Positions 26,611 to 35,708 of a DNA stretch of 64,000 nucleotides are shown here, piece by piece. Made by a program: the position numbers and the translations under genes. The stretch comes from Pseudooceanicola pacificus (lineage in GTDB: Bacteria; Pseudomonadota; Alphaproteobacteria; Rhodobacterales; Rhodobacteraceae), in contig NZ_WNXQ01000008.1 of NCBI RefSeq assembly GCF_009789075.1, positions 62,001 to 126,000 of the forward strand, read 5' to 3'. Position 1 is the stretch's first letter, and the number at the start of each line of letters is the position of its first letter. Under the pieces are notes generated by a model. It was not told the origin of the DNA, made no database searches, and worked only from the letters and a program-made list of their open reading frames with translations.

Positions 26611-27591
26611 CTAGTCCCGGTTCACGACACTGTCGAGCCAGGCGCAATTCGGCACCGGATCCGCCGCGCGCTTGCCCCGGCGTGCGGCATCCATCCGCAT
26701 CTCGCGCATCCTGTCGCGGGTCGGGTCGCCATCGGGCAGGTGCACGCGCTCGTGCCCCCAATAGCTGGGGCCATCGGTGGTTTCATGCGGCTCCCAAGTG
26801 GCGGGGTCGATCACCCGCGCGCCCCAGCCGTATTCGACAAAAAAGCCCGAGGGGCTGTTGGCGTAGAAGCTGGTCATATGATCGTTGGAATGACGGCCCA
26901 GCGAAAAGGCCAGCCGCCCTTCCTCGGTCTGGGCGATGTCATAGCCCTGCCCCACATCGTCGAGCGATTGCAGCTCGACCATGAAGTGATGCAGCCCCTT
27001 GCGCCCCGACCCGACCATGGCAAAGCTGTGATGCCGCCCGTTCAGGTGAAAGAAATACAGCGGAAAGGGCGTCAGCCCGTAATCGGTGACGTTGAAGCCC
27101 AGAAGGTCGCGGTAGAAGGGCAGCAGCCCCTGCGCATCTTCGACATGCAGAACCGCATGGCCCATGCCGAAGGTGCCCGTCTTGAAGCCCGAGATCGGGC
27201 GGCCCGGCACGAAGGGATCGCTTGCGATCTGCGGTTGGCAGAACACTTCGATATGGTTGCCATCCGGATCCTTGAACGAGATCAGCCGGCTGACCAAACG
27301 CTGGTCGGCCAGCGCCGCGGATTCCAGCCTGACGGCCACGCCCGCGTTCTCCAGCCGCCCGGCGAGGCGGTCGAGCTCTTCGGGGCTGTCGACCTCCCAG
27401 CCGAGGAAATCGAGGCCCTCGTCGCCGTCCCCTGTGACCAGCAGGCGCTGCTTGCGGTCGTCCATGCGAAAGGCGCGCGAGCTGCCGCCGCGGTCGACCT
27501 CCTGCATGCCCAGCAGGCCGGTGGCAAAGCCGCTCCAGTCCTGCGTCCTGGCGGACCGGATGCCAATATAGCCAAGCGATGAAAGTGTCAT
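26611..27591 (-). CDS. Extradiol ring-cleavage dioxygenase (VOC/type I)
   Basis: A 326-residue two-domain vicinal-oxygen-chelate protein, the size of BphC/HpcB-type catechol 2,3-dioxygenases. The likely Fe(II) ligands are His145 (GMGHAVL), His201 or His202 (HHFMVE) and Glu253 (FFVEYGW); His187/188 (GRHHSF) could be the catalytic acid-base. It should meta-cleave a catecholic intermediate made by the flavin hydroxylase or P450 of this cluster. It is divergent from the iclR gene across a perfect copy of the operator. The specific catechol is unknown. Confidence 0.85.
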   Translation of the reverse strand: MTLSSLGYIGIRSARTQDWSGFATGLLGMQEVDRGGSSRAFRMDDRKQRLLVTGDGDEGLDFLGWEVDSPEELDRLAGRLENAGVAVRLESAALADQRLVSRLISFKDPDGNHIEVFCQPQIASDPFVPGRPISGFKTGTFGMGHAVLHVEDAQGLLPFYRDLLGFNVTDYGLTPFPLYFFHLNGRHHSFAMVGSGRKGLHHFMVELQSLDDVGQGYDIAQTEEGRLAFSLGRHSNDHMTSFYANSPSGFFVEYGWGARVIDPATWEPHETTDGPSYWGHERVHLPDGDPTRDRMREMRMDAARRGKRAADPVPNCAWLDSVVNRD

Positions 27592-27684
27592 CCGGGTCTC
27601 CCTCCGGTGCTGCGGGCGATGTGCCGCATCAGTGGCGCAAAGGCTATATCACGCGGGCCCGGGCCGCGCCGCCAATGACACGTC

Positions 27685-27701
27685 TGTCCGTTCGACGGAC
27701 A
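27685..27701. promoter_or_regulatory. IclR-type operator, site 3 (dioxygenase/iclR divergent region)
   Basis: TGTCCGTTCGACGGACA, a perfect 6-bp inverted repeat around a 5-bp centre. It is 93 bp before the dioxygenase start and 47 bp before the proposed iclR start, so it can serve both genes and autoregulation. It falls inside the longer iclR frame that begins at 27632, which argues against that start. Confidence 0.7.
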
Positions 27702-27748
27702 ATTCGGGGCCCCCGGACTTGCCAGACAGCGCGGGGAAATCTACCAAA

Positions 27749-28555
27749 TTGAACGACCGGCCAGGGGGAGGCACCGCCATATCAGGGTTTGGATCTGTCA
27801 GAGCGCTGGAACGGGGCCTTCAGGTGTTGCAGTCCGTGAACCAGCGCAACGGCCTCAAGGCCGCAGAGGTTGCGGCGGAAACGGGCATTCCCCGGCCGAC
27901 CGTCTACCGCCTGCTGGAAACGCTAGAGGGGCTGGGCTTCGTCAACCGCGATCATTCGTCGGACAAGTGGCGCCCGACCCTGCAGGCCAAGTCGCTCAGC
28001 TCGGGCTTCCGCGACAAGGACTGGGTGGCGCAGAGCGCCGTGCCCGAAATGGTCCGATTGGGGAGAGAGATCCTCTGGCCGCTCGATCTGGTGACCTTCA
28101 ACGACCACCAGATGGAGATCCGCGAGTCGACCCACAACATCAGCCCCTATTCCATCGACCACGGCATGGTCGGGTTGAAACTGCCGGTGCTCGACACCTC
28201 GGGCGGGCGGGCCTACCTGGCTTTTTCTCCCGAGGCGGAACGCGAACGGACGCTGGCCGGGCTGGAAGCGCAGCTAGGCGTCACCAGACCGATCATCCTT
28301 CAGGATGGCCCGCTGGACCAAGTCCTGGCGCAGGCGCGACAGCTGGGCGTGGGTTTTCGCAAAGAGGGATTTCGCTCGGCCACGAAAAGCATCTCGGCCC
28401 CGATCTTTGCCCGGGAGCAGGTCATTGCCTGCCTGACGATCATCTGGACCGGCAGCGCCCTGAGCTTTGACGATGCGATCAGGCTTTACCGGGACAGACT
28501 TCTGGATACGGCCGGGCGGATTTCCCGCGCGCTGGCCGAAAAGGACATGCTGTAG
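27749..28555 (+). CDS. IclR-family transcriptional regulator
   Basis: A regulator of about 268 residues: winged HTH (LKAAEVAAETGIPRPTVYRLLETL) followed by the IclR effector domain. The start is uncertain. The frame is open from a GTG at 27632, but that would put the palindromic operator inside the gene. The TTG at 27749 gives normal family length and leaves the operator upstream. It is divergent from the dioxygenase and is the best candidate to bind the six operators of the cluster. Members of this family (PcaR, PobR, MhpR, HmgR) commonly sense aromatic acids. Confidence 0.85.
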   Translation: MNDRPGGGTAISGFGSVRALERGLQVLQSVNQRNGLKAAEVAAETGIPRPTVYRLLETLEGLGFVNRDHSSDKWRPTLQAKSLSSGFRDKDWVAQSAVPEMVRLGREILWPLDLVTFNDHQMEIRESTHNISPYSIDHGMVGLKLPVLDTSGGRAYLAFSPEAERERTLAGLEAQLGVTRPIILQDGPLDQVLAQARQLGVGFRKEGFRSATKSISAPIFAREQVIACLTIIWTGSALSFDDAIRLYRDRLLDTAGRISRALAEKDML

Positions 28556-28556
28556 G

Positions 28557-29162
28557 TCAGCCCGCGGCGGCAAGCCACTGGCGGGCATCGGACAGCAGCG
28601 TGTCCATCTCGGGCGTGCCGTCGCAGATGATATCCGGCTGCAACGGCCGGCCCGCGTTCAGTAGCCGGTAGCCGAGATAGCGATAGGGTTCGGGCACGGC
28701 TGAAAAATCCGTCTCTGCCATGGTGCGGGCGAAGTCTTCGGTCGGGGCGACCGGGTCCAGCCTGTCCTTTTCGTAGATCGCCCGGCGGGTGCGGATTTGC
28801 CAGCCGTCGGGGGTGCGCACGAACCGGTCCAGGAACCGCGCGAAAGAGGTGTAATCGACCTTGGCATTGCCCATCCGAAACCGCCCGGTGATCTGGATGT
28901 TCGTCTCGGCCAGCGCGCGGTCGCCCTTCACATCGACAACCGGCGTGCCGATCAGGTGTTTCACCCGTGGCGCGCGCGGCTGATAGGTCTTGCGAGAGGC
29001 TGCGATGAAATCGGTGAAGGCCCCGGAAAACCAGGTGACGTGGATCGTCCCGTCCGGGGTGAACAACCGCGCCAGATCCTCCCACCGGCCCTGATCGCGG
29101 CACAGGCCCCAGGCCTGAACGACCTGCATGATGGCGATGGTATCGGCGGTATGGCTTGCCAC
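28557..29162 (-). CDS. NTF2/SnoaL-like protein
   Basis: A 201-residue protein with an alpha+beta-barrel NTF2-like fold (ADTIAIMQVVQAWGLCRDQG, RWEDLARLFTPDGTIHVTWF, then RFLDRFVRTPDGWQIRTRR). The start is a GTG. Such proteins serve as small dehydratases, isomerases or the small subunits of ring-hydroxylating enzymes. It follows the dctP gene by 54 bp and probably shares its transcript. No large dioxygenase subunit is present, so a stand-alone enzyme is more likely. The C-terminal 50 residues extend beyond the usual domain. Confidence 0.7.
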   Translation of the reverse strand: MASHTADTIAIMQVVQAWGLCRDQGRWEDLARLFTPDGTIHVTWFSGAFTDFIAASRKTYQPRAPRVKHLIGTPVVDVKGDRALAETNIQITGRFRMGNAKVDYTSFARFLDRFVRTPDGWQIRTRRAIYEKDRLDPVAPTEDFARTMAETDFSAVPEPYRYLGYRLLNAGRPLQPDIICDGTPEMDTLLSDARQWLAAAG

Positions 29163-29216
29163 GGTGCCCCCAGCGAAAGAGCGCGGCGAGGGAAATCCCC
29201 CCGACGCGCACAGGTT

Positions 29217-30224
29217 TCAGTTCGAGGCCTCCGCCTTTTCAAGTTCGGCCTTGAAGGCGTCATAGATGGCCTGGCCGTTTTCGGTCTGCGCGATCCAGTC
29301 CTGTGTCGCAACCGACATCGCGTCCTGCCATTTGGCCGTCAGCGCCTCGTCCGGGTCGATGACCGTGATCTTGTTCGCGGCGAGGATGCGGCCCTTCGCC
29401 TCGGACAGGTATTCGTCGAAGGATCGGCCGAAGCGGTCCGAAAACGCCGCGCCGGAATATGCGTCGATGGCCGCCTTGGCCTTGTCCGACAGCCCTTCGT
29501 ATTTGGCCTTGTTCATGACGATCAGCATCGGTGTCGCGCCGAGGGGCAGTTCTAGGAAGTGGGTCACGACCCCGCCTGCGCTGAAGGTTTCAAGCGCGCC
29601 CCACTGCGTGAAGGTCCCGTCGATCAGCCCGCGGCTGAGGCTTTCGGCCAGCGTCGGGCCCGTGATCCCCCCGACAGGCACCGCGTCGAGCGACTTGATC
29701 GCGGACAGCATGGTGGGGCCCGGCGCGCGGATGTTCTGGCCTTTCAATTCGCCCGGCTCTGTCATGTCCACGGTACTCGCCAGCCCGTTGGGCGAGGAGG
29801 ACATGACCCCGATCAGCTTGAAGGACTCGTAATCCCCCTTGAGCAGCCCGGAGTCGAACAGGGCCCACATGGCCGCCGATCCGGCTGTCGAAGTCTTCAC
29901 CAGGAACGGCAGCTCGGCCACTGTCCCCTCGTTGAACCGGCCGGGCGTGTAGCCGGGGATAACCCAGGCGATATCGGCCACCCCGTCCTCGACCAGCTTG
30001 AGCTGCTGCGCCGGATTCCGCCCCAATGTGCCGCCGGGGAACATCTGGACCTCCAGCTCCCCGTCGGAGGCGGCGGACACATCCGCGGCCCAGGCGGTCA
30101 GGATGTTCTTGGTGATATGCGCCACCGGCGGCTCGAAGCTTGAAAAGCGCAGCACTTCGGCGCGGGCCGGGGCTGCCAGCCCGACCGCCAGCGCGACCGC
30201 CGTGGCGATATTGATGAGTTTCAT
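29217..30224 (-). CDS. TRAP transporter solute-binding protein DctP (aromatic cluster)
   Basis: A 335-residue TRAP binding protein with signal peptide (residues 1-22, cleavage after ARA). The conserved carboxylate-binding arginine is in KGQNIRAPGP. I use the ATG at 30224; the upstream frame to 30302 would cover the operator. It has its own operator and lies downstream of dctM, in the order dctQ-dctM-dctP. With the catabolic enzymes around it, the ligand is probably an aromatic or cyclic carboxylic acid. Confidence 0.85.
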   Translation of the reverse strand: MKLINIATAVALAVGLAAPARAEVLRFSSFEPPVAHITKNILTAWAADVSAASDGELEVQMFPGGTLGRNPAQQLKLVEDGVADIAWVIPGYTPGRFNEGTVAELPFLVKTSTAGSAAMWALFDSGLLKGDYESFKLIGVMSSSPNGLASTVDMTEPGELKGQNIRAPGPTMLSAIKSLDAVPVGGITGPTLAESLSRGLIDGTFTQWGALETFSAGGVVTHFLELPLGATPMLIVMNKAKYEGLSDKAKAAIDAYSGAAFSDRFGRSFDEYLSEAKGRILAANKITVIDPDEALTAKWQDAMSVATQDWIAQTENGQAIYDAFKAELEKAEASN

Positions 30225-30295
30225 GGTGTCCTCCCTGATATTATGTCGTTCACGATGTCCCCAACCCGTCGCGCGGGCGACGGTCCAGTGGAAAC

Positions 30296-30312
30296 TGTCC
30301 AACTGACGGACA
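30296..30312. promoter_or_regulatory. IclR-type operator, site 4 (between dctM and dctP)
   Basis: TGTCCAACTGACGGACA, 71 bp before dctP and 5 bp after the dctM stop codon. It gives dctP an additional promoter, which fits the need for excess binding protein. Confidence 0.65.
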
Positions 30313-30317
30313 GCCCG

Positions 30318-31619
30318 TCACCCGATGACGGAGGGCAGCCAGAGCGTGAGCGGCGGGAACAGCACCAGCACGACCAGCCGCACCAGGTCGGCCACCAGAA
30401 AGGGCACGATGCCGCGGTAGATCGTGGTGATGCGGATGTCGCGATACATCGAATTCAGCAGCATCACGTTGATCCCGATGGGCGGTGTGATCATGCCGAT
30501 GCCGATCACCACGACGTTGATGATCCCCCACCACACCAGGTCATAGCCAAAGCCCTGGATCACCGGGATCACGAAGGGCAGCGTGATGACCATGGCCGCG
30601 ACCTCGTCAAAGAACGCGCCGAGGAAGATGTAGAGCAGCAGGATGCAGAAGATCACGGCGATCGGAGAGATCGCGCTGTCCGAGATCGACGAGACGATGA
30701 ACTGCGCGCCGCCAGTGACCGAGACGAAGTAGGAAAAGATCGTCGCGCCAAAGACCATCAGGTAGATCATCGCCGTCGAACCGCTCGCCTCGGCCATCAC
30801 CCGCAGGAAGGTCGCCCGGTCGAGCCGCCTGCGCAGCAGCGCAAAGAAGAAGGCGATGACAACGCCGATGGCCGCGGCCTCGTTGACGGTGAAGATGCCG
30901 GAATAGATGCCGCCCAGCACCACCACGGCCAGCAGGATCACCCCCCAGGCCCGGCCGATGGCGGCGAGCCTTTCACGCGGGGGCAGCTTTTCCGATTTCG
31001 GGGCGGCATCGGGATCGCGCCAGACCGTGACCTGCACCGCGACGGCATAGAACAAGACGGCAAGAAGGGCGGGAACGATTGCGGCGCTGAACAGTTCCAG
31101 CACCGATTGTTCGGTCAGGACAGCGTAAAGGATCATCATCGCCGAGGGCGGCACGATGATGCCCAGCGTCCCCCCCGCCGCGATGGCGCCCGAGGCGAGA
31201 CTGGGGCGATAGTTGCGCGCCAGCATCTCGGGCATGGCGACCCGGCCGAAGGTGGCCGTTGTCGCGACACCCGATCCGCAGATCGCCCCGAACCCCGCGC
31301 TGGCAACAACGGTCGTCGTGGCAAGCCCGCCCCTGCGGTGCCCGAACAGCGCGCCCGCCATGTCATAGACATCCGTCGCCAGCCCCCCGGCGGCGGCGAG
31401 GCTGCCCATCAGCATGAAGAGGGGAATGACGGCAAGGTCGAGCGAGCTCATCGCCGAGGCGGGTTCGCTGGCCATGAGCGACAGCGCCGGCCCCCAGCCC
31501 ACGACCTGGGCAAAGCCGGCGACACCGACAAGCGCCATCGAGATACCGATCGGCACATGCAGCGCGATCAGCAGCATCATGGCGCAGAAGCCCAGCAGAG
31601 CGAGGATCAGAGGGTCCAT
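30318..31619 (-). CDS. TRAP transporter large permease DctM
   Basis: A 433-residue DctM with the family segments VIPLFMLMGSLAAAGG, GAICGSGVATTATFGRVAMPEM and the C-terminal MITPPIGINVMLLN. It is the Na+-coupled membrane core for the dctP product. It follows dctQ by 27 bp. Confidence 0.87.
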   Translation of the reverse strand: MDPLILALLGFCAMMLLIALHVPIGISMALVGVAGFAQVVGWGPALSLMASEPASAMSSLDLAVIPLFMLMGSLAAAGGLATDVYDMAGALFGHRRGGLATTTVVASAGFGAICGSGVATTATFGRVAMPEMLARNYRPSLASGAIAAGGTLGIIVPPSAMMILYAVLTEQSVLELFSAAIVPALLAVLFYAVAVQVTVWRDPDAAPKSEKLPPRERLAAIGRAWGVILLAVVVLGGIYSGIFTVNEAAAIGVVIAFFFALLRRRLDRATFLRVMAEASGSTAMIYLMVFGATIFSYFVSVTGGAQFIVSSISDSAISPIAVIFCILLLYIFLGAFFDEVAAMVITLPFVIPVIQGFGYDLVWWGIINVVVIGIGMITPPIGINVMLLNSMYRDIRITTIYRGIVPFLVADLVRLVVLVLFPPLTLWLPSVIG

Positions 31620-31646
31620 ATCAAATGTCCGAAATACTGGGGCCGG

Positions 31647-32177
31647 TCATGCTGCGGGTGCCGTATCGTCATGCGGCAGCGGATCGTCGGTCCGGTGGAA
31701 AAGGGCGATGACGTCGATGACAAGAACCATTGCCTGCACGAATGCCGCCAGCCACATCATCACGGCGGCCACGCTCCACCACGGCCAGACCGGCCAGCCC
31801 AGCACCCAGGTCCTGTCGCCGCCCGCCTTGAGCGAGGCGGCATAGGGCACGAATTGCCAGGCGATCATCAGGATGAAGACGAGCGTCAGGACGCTCGACA
31901 GGACTTCGAGGACGTTGTGCACCCTCCGCCCGCCTAGCGCGCCGAACACCTCGACCCGGATGTTCTGCTTCATGGCGAGGTTGGCGGGGATGCAGGCGGC
32001 GATGACCACCGCCATGACAACCGAGCTGACGTCGTTCACCCCCTGCAACGGGGCCTTGAACAGCCAGCGCAGCAACACGTCGAGCGTGGTCATCAGCGCC
32101 AGGATCAGCAGGCCGGTGAACCCCACCAGGGCCAGCGCACGCGCCAGACCCAAAGAGCGTGTCCAGACCATAGTCAT
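31647..32177 (-). CDS. TRAP transporter small permease DctQ
   Basis: A 176-residue, four-helix DctQ protein with a good ribosome site (GGGGAGGGG). It lies 86 bp downstream of the flavin hydroxylase gene, with no operator copy between, so it is probably transcribed with that gene. Confidence 0.8.
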   Translation of the reverse strand: MTMVWTRSLGLARALALVGFTGLLILALMTTLDVLLRWLFKAPLQGVNDVSSVVMAVVIAACIPANLAMKQNIRVEVFGALGGRRVHNVLEVLSSVLTLVFILMIAWQFVPYAASLKAGGDRTWVLGWPVWPWWSVAAVMMWLAAFVQAMVLVIDVIALFHRTDDPLPHDDTAPAA

Positions 32178-32263
32178 ATCGTCCCCTCCCCGTTTTCTTT
32201 CTCTCTCTCCCGGCGCGGTCTCGCCGCCGCACTGCGAAGACTTCGGCTTGCCGGTCGCGCCGC

Positions 32264-33856
32264 TCAGACCGTCAGGCGATCCTTTGCCATGTCCTGCGCT
32301 CCGGCGAACCGCGCCGCGTAATCCGCCAGCGCTGCCGCGATATCTTCCGGGGCAAAGGCGGCGGCACAGTAACGGTCGGGCCGCACCAGCAGCACCTGGT
32401 CGCGATGCGTGCGCAACGGCCGGGCGACACCCGGATCGGCCAGGGCCAGCCCCGTGGCGATGCCGCAGGTGTCCAGCTGTACCCGCGCCAGCGGCAGGCC
32501 CAGGAAACTGTCCTGCGTCATGGCCTCCAGCGCCGCCGCGCCTGCCGCGTCCTGCGCGATCAGCGCGAACCCGGGGCCAAGCCTGTCGTCCAGCCGCCCG
32601 CCTCCGGCCAGCAGCGGTTGCGGGATCATCTCGCCCACCAGCGAGGCGTCGAACGCCGGTGCCTCCAACCCCAGGAACAGCCCCGTTTCATAGCGCGGCT
32701 TGGGTTTGAACCGCATCTGGATCAGATAGTCCCGCACATTCGGAAACGGCTCCAGCGCCTTCAGCAGCAGATCGCGGAACATCACCTGATCGCGCCCGGC
32801 GGGCATCACGATGCTGCCCATGGCCACCGCCAGCTGGATCATGTCCCAGGCGGGCTTGCGGCGTTCGTCCGCATAGCTGTCCATCACGTCGCCGGCCCCG
32901 CCCCGGATCATGCAGGCGAGTTTCCACGTCACATTATGGGCATCGCGCAGCCCGGCGTTCATCCCCTGCCCGGCGAAGGGCGGCGTCAGATGCGCGGCGT
33001 CGCCCATGAGCATGATGCGCCCGTGCCGGAACCGCTCGGCCATGCGGGCGTGGAAGGTATAGACCGTGCGCCGCAGGATATCCGCAGGCCGCCACGGGCG
33101 CAGGGGTGCCATCAGGCTTTCAAGGAACCCGTCCTGCAGCACCTGCTCTCGCGTTTCACCGGGCAAGAGCATGAATTCATAGCGGCGTCCTCCGGCCGGC
33201 GCGGGGACGCTGACGGTGGGGCGTATGTCGCTGCAGAAGAATTTTGAGAACAGCGATTGGTCCGGATCGTTCAGCGTGTCGACGACGATCCAGTCCTCTT
33301 CGTAGGTGTTGCCCGACATCGGGATCCCGAGGCTCTCGCGGATCGGGCTGCGGCCGCCGTCGCAGGCCAGCACCCACTGCGTGCGGATGCGGTGCTCCCG
33401 CCCGTCGGCCCCGGCCACGACAACCGCCGCGTGGCCCTCTGCCTGCTCGATCGCCGTGACCTCGGCGCCAAAGCGCAGCGTGGCGGGCGCCTGATCTTCC
33501 AGCCGGGCGCGCAGGGCCGCCTCAAGCTCGGGCTGGAAGATGAAGTTCCGCTTGGCAAAGCCGAAGTTGCGCGGCCCCTGCCCCGTCTCGGCAAAGCAAT
33601 GACCGGCATCGTCGTAATAGCGCGATCCATCGCCCTCCATCGGGTCGGCGAGATAGCTGCGGTCCAGACCAAACACCTGCAGGGTGCGCGCGCCTTCGTC
33701 GTCGATCACGATGGCCCGCGGCAGGTTCATCGGCCCGGCGTCCCGTTCCAGCAGCAGGCAATCGACGCCATAGGCCGCCAGCAGGTTCGCCGCCGTCAGG
33801 CCGGTCGGACCGGCGCCAACCACCACCACGGGGACCTCGCTCGGGAAAAGTGACAT
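32264..33856 (-). CDS. FAD-binding aromatic hydroxylase (MhpA/PheA-type monooxygenase)
   Basis: A 530-residue class A flavoprotein monooxygenase. It has GAGPTG at residues 14-19, the DG motif (VLACDGGRSPIRESLG) and the GD motif (IMLMGDAAHLTPPFAGQGMN), plus a thioredoxin-like C-terminal extension typical of the MhpA/resorcinol-hydroxylase group. It probably ortho-hydroxylates a phenolic ring to the catechol that the extradiol enzyme cleaves. The start is ATG 33856; the longer frame spans the operator and is rejected. Confidence 0.86.
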   Translation of the reverse strand: MSLFPSEVPVVVVGAGPTGLTAANLLAAYGVDCLLLERDAGPMNLPRAIVIDDEGARTLQVFGLDRSYLADPMEGDGSRYYDDAGHCFAETGQGPRNFGFAKRNFIFQPELEAALRARLEDQAPATLRFGAEVTAIEQAEGHAAVVVAGADGREHRIRTQWVLACDGGRSPIRESLGIPMSGNTYEEDWIVVDTLNDPDQSLFSKFFCSDIRPTVSVPAPAGGRRYEFMLLPGETREQVLQDGFLESLMAPLRPWRPADILRRTVYTFHARMAERFRHGRIMLMGDAAHLTPPFAGQGMNAGLRDAHNVTWKLACMIRGGAGDVMDSYADERRKPAWDMIQLAVAMGSIVMPAGRDQVMFRDLLLKALEPFPNVRDYLIQMRFKPKPRYETGLFLGLEAPAFDASLVGEMIPQPLLAGGGRLDDRLGPGFALIAQDAAGAAALEAMTQDSFLGLPLARVQLDTCGIATGLALADPGVARPLRTHRDQVLLVRPDRYCAAAFAPEDIAAALADYAARFAGAQDMAKDRLTV

Positions 33857-33941
33857 CGGTTTACCTTTCGTCTTGTTCGCGGATCGCGGCGAGGGTCTTT
33901 TCGGCCTTTCCCGAAGCGTCCGTCCACGGACGACCCGGAGC

Positions 33942-33958
33942 TGTTCACTTGGCGGACA
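33942..33958. promoter_or_regulatory. IclR-type operator, site 5 (before the flavin hydroxylase)
   Basis: TGTTCACTTGGCGGACA, 85 bp before the hydroxylase start. The left arm has one change (T for C). An extra short dyad, TCCGTCCACGGA, is found about 12 bp to its left. The rest of 33857-34137 shows no gene. Confidence 0.6.
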
Positions 33959-34137
33959 AGGGGACCCGGTCCAGACCGGCACATGCGGGCCTGTCGCGCA
34001 GGCCCATCAGGCAGGCTGTCAGGCCGGGCGGCGGGCAGGGGATGCCGTCCAAAGGACCGCCGGGAGAGTGCAAGAACGTCAGCATGGGCCAGGCCTTTCC
34101 GGTTCAGCGATCACATAGGCGCGCGGGCACGAAGACC

Positions 34138-35328
34138 TCACGCCGCATGGAACCTCATCGGAAGCTGCCGATAGCCGCGCAGGACATTGTTGATCTCGAA
34201 CACCGGCTCGCCGGTCTCGATCCGGGCCACGGGCCCGATCATCGCCTCGAGGATGGACCGCATCTCAAGCCGGGCAAGCTGCATGCCCATGCATTGATGC
34301 ACGCCGTGGCCGAACCCGACGTGATCGGTCACGACGCGGTGCAGGTCGAACCGGTCGGGCTGGTCCCATTGCCGCTCGTCCCGGTTGGCAGAGGCATACA
34401 GAACGATGACCCGGTCGCCCTTGGGAATGATCGTGCCGTCGACGTCGTAATCCTCGGCGGCGTAGCGGGTGAAACCGCGGATCGGCGCCTCGATCCGGAT
34501 CGCCTCATTGATTGCATTGCCGATCAGTCGGGGGTTTGCGCGCAACGTGTCCCATTGCTCGGGGCTCTGGCCCAGATGGTACATCAGGTGGCCGGTGGCA
34601 AAGATCGTCGTGTCGAGGCTGGGCGCGATGTAGTCACGGGTGAACTGTGGCACGAGGTTCGGGTCGATCAGACCCGCATCCGCCGCATCATAAAGCCCGG
34701 CCACCCAGCTGCCGGGCTTCACCGCCTCGCGCGTGGCCCCGTTGTTGCAGAACTCGCGCAGCTCAAGGATCGTCGGAAAGGCCGCGTCGCGCCGCGCGTT
34801 GCCCCCGCCAAGCGCGTCGAAGGAGGCCGCCGCCCAGCGGAGCATGTTCTGCCGCCCCGATTCCGGCAGACCCAGAAGCTCCGAGACAACCGTCAGCGGC
34901 AGGATCTGCGCAAGGTCGCGCATTCCGTCGAAACTGCCCCGCTCGACCAGGCCGGCAATCATGTCCTGCGCCGTGGCGGCGATCCGCTCTTTCACCGCGG
35001 CCAGGCCACGGGGCATCACCGGCGCCGCGATGACCTTGCGCAGCTTTCCATGGGCCGGTTCGTCGGTGGCGAGGATGTTGTTGTTGGCAATCTTGTTGAC
35101 CTCGTCGTTGGCCGCGACGCCCCGGCCGGAAATCAGCACGTCATGTGCCGCCAGAGCCGCGCGCACATCGGCATGCCGCCCGATGGCCCAGAGATCGTGA
35201 CGCGGCAACCAGACCGCCGGCCCACGGTCGCGAATTTCCCGGTAGTGGTCGTACGGGTCGAGGATCGCATCGTCGGAATAGAGATCGACATCGTATTCCG
35301 CGCGTGGGTGTTTGTGTTGAACAAGCAT
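34138..35328 (-). CDS. Cytochrome P450
   Basis: A 396-residue soluble bacterial P450. The haem-ligand cysteine is Cys346 in VGFGHGVHQCMG; the K-helix EAIR motif and the I-helix threonine (SLDTT) are visible. I chose the ATG at 35328 because GGAGGAGAG precedes it. No ferredoxin or reductase gene is nearby, so redox partners must be encoded elsewhere. Its operator ties it to the dioxygenase pathway. It may carry out the entry step (O-demethylation or ring/side-chain hydroxylation). Confidence 0.9.
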   Translation of the reverse strand: MLVQHKHPRAEYDVDLYSDDAILDPYDHYREIRDRGPAVWLPRHDLWAIGRHADVRAALAAHDVLISGRGVAANDEVNKIANNNILATDEPAHGKLRKVIAAPVMPRGLAAVKERIAATAQDMIAGLVERGSFDGMRDLAQILPLTVVSELLGLPESGRQNMLRWAAASFDALGGGNARRDAAFPTILELREFCNNGATREAVKPGSWVAGLYDAADAGLIDPNLVPQFTRDYIAPSLDTTIFATGHLMYHLGQSPEQWDTLRANPRLIGNAINEAIRIEAPIRGFTRYAAEDYDVDGTIIPKGDRVIVLYASANRDERQWDQPDRFDLHRVVTDHVGFGHGVHQCMGMQLARLEMRSILEAMIGPVARIETGEPVFEINNVLRGYRQLPMRFHAA

Positions 35329-35392
35329 GGCCTCTCCTCCTGACGAAATCATGCTGAGATCGCACCTGACCTGAAAAGGTAAGATGCACGCA

Positions 35393-35409
35393 TGTCCAGC
35401 TGGCGGACA
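35393..35409. promoter_or_regulatory. IclR-type operator, site 6 (before the P450 gene)
   Basis: TGTCCAGCTGGCGGACA, 64 bp before the P450 start, the same distance as site 1. The remaining part of the 380-bp gap (35410-35708) shows no gene or clear element. Confidence 0.65.
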
Positions 35410-35708
35410 GCGCGGTACTGACCAGCTGGAACTGACCGGGGTGACCTGTCCCCAAGGCATCGCGCGCGGGGCCAGCGAAGGGACCCCTTTGCGAGACGCC
35501 AACCGGCCCCGGCACGCTTGATCCATTTGCCGACATGCTGTTCGGTCTGGCTCACCGACAACCGATGGCCCCGCGCGATGATCGGACCAGCCTGAAACCG
35601 AGGACTTTCGGGCGCAGCGGTCAGCCTGACGCTTGCGTGCATCGGCGCGGCAGTCCCGGGTCCGGCTGGCACCGGTCGCGGAGCGGATCGGCCCTGCGGC
35701 CCGGTTTT

